Assembly: GCA_016214895.1 (NCBI GenBank)
Contig: JACRMR010000017.1
Location: forward strand, 62,001-126,000
DNA length: 64,000 nucleotides
Direction: 5' to 3'
Source: a candidate division KSB1 bacterium
Lineage (GTDB): Bacteria; Electryoneota; RPQS01
The notes under the pieces were generated by a model. It ran no database searches and was not told where the DNA came from. It saw nothing but the letters and a program-made list of their open reading frames with translations. The translations under genes and the position numbers were made by a program. Below, in pieces: positions 61,307 through 64,000 of this stretch (the first letter of the stretch is position 1; each line of letters starts with the position of its first letter).

Positions 61307-64000
61307 ATGCGCATCCTGCTCGTCCTCTTCTTCGCCACTTCCGCCCTCGCCCAATTCGACTGGAGCGCCAACGGCGTACCCGTCCGCCAGGGCCTGCATC
61401 TGGGCTGGAACGGCGCTATGACGCCATCCGGTGACGATGTCACGCTGTTCTATTATCACGGACAGCGGGACGGAACTCGCGATGTCTGGGGCCAACGGAT
61501 CGATGGGTCCGGCGCGCACCGTTGGGCGACTGACGGCCAGCTCGTCGCGGCCAATCGCTCCGAACAGCGCGCTCCCCTTACCGCCGCCTACGCCGACGGC
61601 TCCACCTTGGTGGTTTGGGAAGACTATCAGCCCGGTCGATATCGGGATTTGTACGCGCAACGCTACAACAGCAGCGGTCAGCCGCTATGGTCACCCGCCG
61701 AGGGCGTGGCGATCGTGGTCGCCCAGCGAGACCAGTACGACCCGGATCTCGCCCTCGACGAGAACGGGATCGCCTACGTTGTCTTTACCGACGACCGCGA
61801 GACCACCGGCATCAACGTCCGCCTCGGCGCTTATGCACAGGTGATTGATCCTGATGGCATTGTACGAGGACCGGCGGACGGCATTCAGCTCATGGACCGG
61901 CTCTACGGCAGCAACATCCCGGGCGCCGTGGTTGCCACAAATGGTGCAGGATTCGCCCTGATCTCAGCCGTGAATCTGGATCAAACTGACGTCGTGCTGC
62001 AAAAAATCCTGCCCGACGGCACGATCGCCTGGCCCGAAGATCCGGCCCTGTTTTCACTCCCCGATGGCAGCCTGCCGGTGATCGCCCCTATTCTAAACGG
62101 CCTGGCCGTCGGCTTCACCGATCGCACCGCCGACATCGACGGCGACGCGCGTCTGATGCTCATCGATCTCGATCGCACCCCCCTGCCCGGCTGGACCGCA
62201 GAGGGCTTACCTGTGGAAAGTGGCGCCCGGACACAGGCCGTCGTCAAGTTGCTGGAGACGAGTCCCGGCGGCGATATCGCCGTCGCCACCGCCAGCTTCG
62301 ATTATGACGCCAACAGCTCGCTGGCCACCGTCCGTCGCTATACCCGCGACGGCGGCGTGGTCCATGCCCCGGTGATCCTCGGTCCCGCGAACCTGAACAA
62401 CTCCCCCTTCGTGATGATCCGCCAATCCACCGCAGGCCCAATGATCCTGGCTTGGGCCGAGCGTAGCGAGGATATTCACTATCGCGTCCGTACCCAAGCG
62501 CTCTCCGCAACCGGCCAATTGCTGTGGGGAGACCACGGCAATCTGCTCTGGGAGCGCACGAGCAAAGAGCTGCGCGTTGACCTCGCGGCGGGTGCCAACG
62601 GACCGCAGATCACTATCGTCTCCGGTCGCTCCGTTACCCGTCCCGAAAGCCTGTGGGTGGCTCGGCTCAACAATCAGGGCCAGTTCGCTGCCGATCCTGA
62701 CCTGTTGGCGGGTGGCATTACTTACGACTCCTACGACCCGAAACTCGTGCGGATGGCGGGCGATCAGGCACTCTATGTCTGGACCGACACTCGCGAGCAT
62801 CTGAATCGCGATGTCTATGTCCAGATTCTCGACTGGAGAGGGCGTCCCCGGCTCGGCGATCAAGGACAGCGAGTGACGCACGGTGAACTCACAATTCAAC
62901 TGCCGCCGGCGGCCTGCGCGGACGGCAGCGATGGCGCGTTCATCGCCTGGGCCGGAGATAGCTCTGGGGCCTACAATGTGTTGAATATTCAGCGTTTGTA
63001 CGGTGACGGCACGACCCCTTGGGCTACCCCGGCTCGGCTCGAATCCACCGGCGGTGTCATCGGTGAACTGAAGCTCCTGCCGGACGACCAGCAGGGTGTA
63101 TTCATCGCCTATACGGCTTACAACGAAGCGTTCATCACCCGCACCCGTGTCGCGCACGTGAACGCTGAGGGAGCCTTTGACTGGCCCACACCCTACCGCG
63201 ATTTCGATTGGCCGGCGATCTACGACATGACCCTCGGTGATGCCGTGGCCGACGGTCAGGGCGGCATCTTTGCCGTCGCGTCGGTCGGAAGTTGGCAGGA
63301 TCCCGATCTCCGACTCTTCCACGTTGCCCGCGACGGTTCGCCGGGTGCTAACTGGTCATGGAGCGGCCAGGGAATTGGCTACGCCGGCGCCCGCGATTAC
63401 TCCCCGAGACTCCTGCAACTCGGTGACGGCGTCGTGCTCTGTTTCCTCCGGCTGAATCCCGATTTGGCCACAGGGACCCTGCGTGCCTTGACGATCCATA
63501 CCGATGGCAGCCTGCCGTGGGGTCAGACGCCGCGTGCGCTGATCGGCGATAACGTTCGAATCCTCGAACCACAGCTTGCCCAAGACGGTACCGGCGGCTT
63601 TCTGCTCGGCTGGGAAGACTTTCAGCAAAGTGAGTTCGCGTCCGTCCGTGTCGCGCGCTTCACGGCCAACGGTGAGTCGCTGTGGCCAACTGGTGGCGTG
63701 CGGCCCTGCCTGACCGACGGCGAGCAGCGCGGCTTTGCCCTGACCACGGACTCCAGCGGCGGGGCCTGGGTCTCTTGGGAAGATGACCGCCACAGCGACG
63801 ACTATCCCGAATGGGACCTGTACGCCACGCACCTGAACGCTGACGGCCAGTTCGCTTCGATTAACGGCTTCACCTGGCCGGAGACCGGTGCACCCATGTG
63901 CGACCTGCCCACCTACCAGCAGGAAGTCACCCTGATCCCGTGGGTCCAGGGCTCCGCGCTCGCCGTCTGGCGCGACCTCCGCTCGTCCAACCCCGGCCGC
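61307..64000 (+). CDS. Large secreted repeat protein, 3' end beyond the window
   Basis: The frame has at least 898 codons without a stop up to the window edge. Residues 1-15 are a signal peptide (MRILLVLFFATSALA). The body is an array of propeller-like segments with motifs such as YADGSTLVVWEDYQPGRYRD, LDENGIAYVVFTDDRETTG, DGAFIAWAGDSSG and GGFLLGWEDFQQSEF, each with VxW-D/E and LYAQRYN/SGQPLW-type blocks. A T9SS tail would be expected past the edge but cannot be seen. Likely an exported surface protein of unknown ligand. Confidence 0.8.
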   Translation, partial: MRILLVLFFATSALAQFDWSANGVPVRQGLHLGWNGAMTPSGDDVTLFYYHGQRDGTRDVWGQRIDGSGAHRWATDGQLVAANRSEQRAPLTAAYADGSTLVVWEDYQPGRYRDLYAQRYNSSGQPLWSPAEGVAIVVAQRDQYDPDLALDENGIAYVVFTDDRETTGINVRLGAYAQVIDPDGIVRGPADGIQLMDRLYGSNIPGAVVATNGAGFALISAVNLDQTDVVLQKILPDGTIAWPEDPALFSLPDGSLPVIAPILNGLAVGFTDRTADIDGDARLMLIDLDRTPLPGWTAEGLPVESGARTQAVVKLLETSPGGDIAVATASFDYDANSSLATVRRYTRDGGVVHAPVILGPANLNNSPFVMIRQSTAGPMILAWAERSEDIHYRVRTQALSATGQLLWGDHGNLLWERTSKELRVDLAAGANGPQITIVSGRSVTRPESLWVARLNNQGQFAADPDLLAGGITYDSYDPKLVRMAGDQALYVWTDTREHLNRDVYVQILDWRGRPRLGDQGQRVTHGELTIQLPPAACADGSDGAFIAWAGDSSGAYNVLNIQRLYGDGTTPWATPARLESTGGVIGELKLLPDDQQGVFIAYTAYNEAFITRTRVAHVNAEGAFDWPTPYRDFDWPAIYDMTLGDAVADGQGGIFAVASVGSWQDPDLRLFHVARDGSPGANWSWSGQGIGYAGARDYSPRLLQLGDGVVLCFLRLNPDLATGTLRALTIHTDGSLPWGQTPRALIGDNVRILEPQLAQDGTGGFLLGWEDFQQSEFASVRVARFTANGESLWPTGGVRPCLTDGEQRGFALTTDSSGGAWVSWEDDRHSDDYPEWDLYATHLNADGQFASINGFTWPETGAPMCDLPTYQQEVTLIPWVQGSALAVWRDLRSSNPGR

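Overview
The window looks like a chromosome segment from an uncultured bacterium of the Fibrobacteres-Chlorobi-Bacteroidetes (FCB) superphylum or a neighbouring candidate phylum. The reasons are several secreted proteins ending in a type IX secretion (Por/T9SS type A) sorting tail (PNPFNPST..., ...SGLYFARL...K-hydrophobic-LLK), gyrA, gyrB, rex and glutamine synthetase of bacterial type, and high-GC host genes interrupted by lower-GC accessory genes. Almost everything is on the + strand; only pabBC (55.7-57.7 kb) and one secreted protein (59.3-60.6 kb) are on the - strand. No rRNA, tRNA or CRISPR was recognised by eye.

Layout. 0-6 kb: secreted beta-propeller proteins, a lipoprotein, small membrane proteins and the first REP-associated transposase (RAYT) in a REP cluster. 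6-16 kb: a run containing a membrane glycosyltransferase, MNT/HEPN modules on both sides of gyrB, rmuC and a methyltransferase followed by an orphan MNT. 16-22 kb: SRPBCC protein, saccharopine-dehydrogenase-like protein, a T9SS cargo protein, LOG protein, rhodanese and a MauE/DoxX membrane protein. 21.8-24.1 kb: an overlapping MNT - AAA ATPase - PIN-like module that seems to replace a HEPN gene and abuts the orphan tail of a T9SS cargo gene. 24-36 kb: cargo protein, esterase, DUF1905/OmdA-like protein, DinB-fold proteins, SLC13 transporter, PaiB-like protein, an HNH nuclease and two MNT/DUF86-HEPN pairs. 36-39 kb: T9SS cargo, second RAYT with a 48-bp tandem REP array, and a wHTH/PD-(D/E)XK protein. 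39-43 kb: gyrA, TPR protein. 43.3-46.3 kb: low-GC restriction-modification operon with two adenine methylases and a nuclease. 46-53 kb: glutamine synthetase, TPR protein, sugar-phosphate transferase, frameshifted recQ, rex. 53.4-55.5 kb: a second restriction-modification pair overlapping rex. 55.7-64 kb: pabBC, DUF486 protein, H1-like/SWIB protein, secreted proteins and a ferredoxin.

Two themes stand out. First, the window is rich in defence and toxin-antitoxin genes: seven MNT loci, four with HEPN partners and others decayed or rewired, two restriction-modification systems, two lone candidate nucleases, and an AAA/PIN module. Second, the non-coding DNA is filled with several small repeat families: REP hairpins with GTAG, G-run palindromes, a covarying GCCGAGC...CCGGAATC hairpin, and 7-8 bp degenerate tandem repeats. 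These repeats also enter reading frames, supplying stop codons, a signal peptide and linkers, and the RAYT genes carry copies of their own REP inside their coding sequence.
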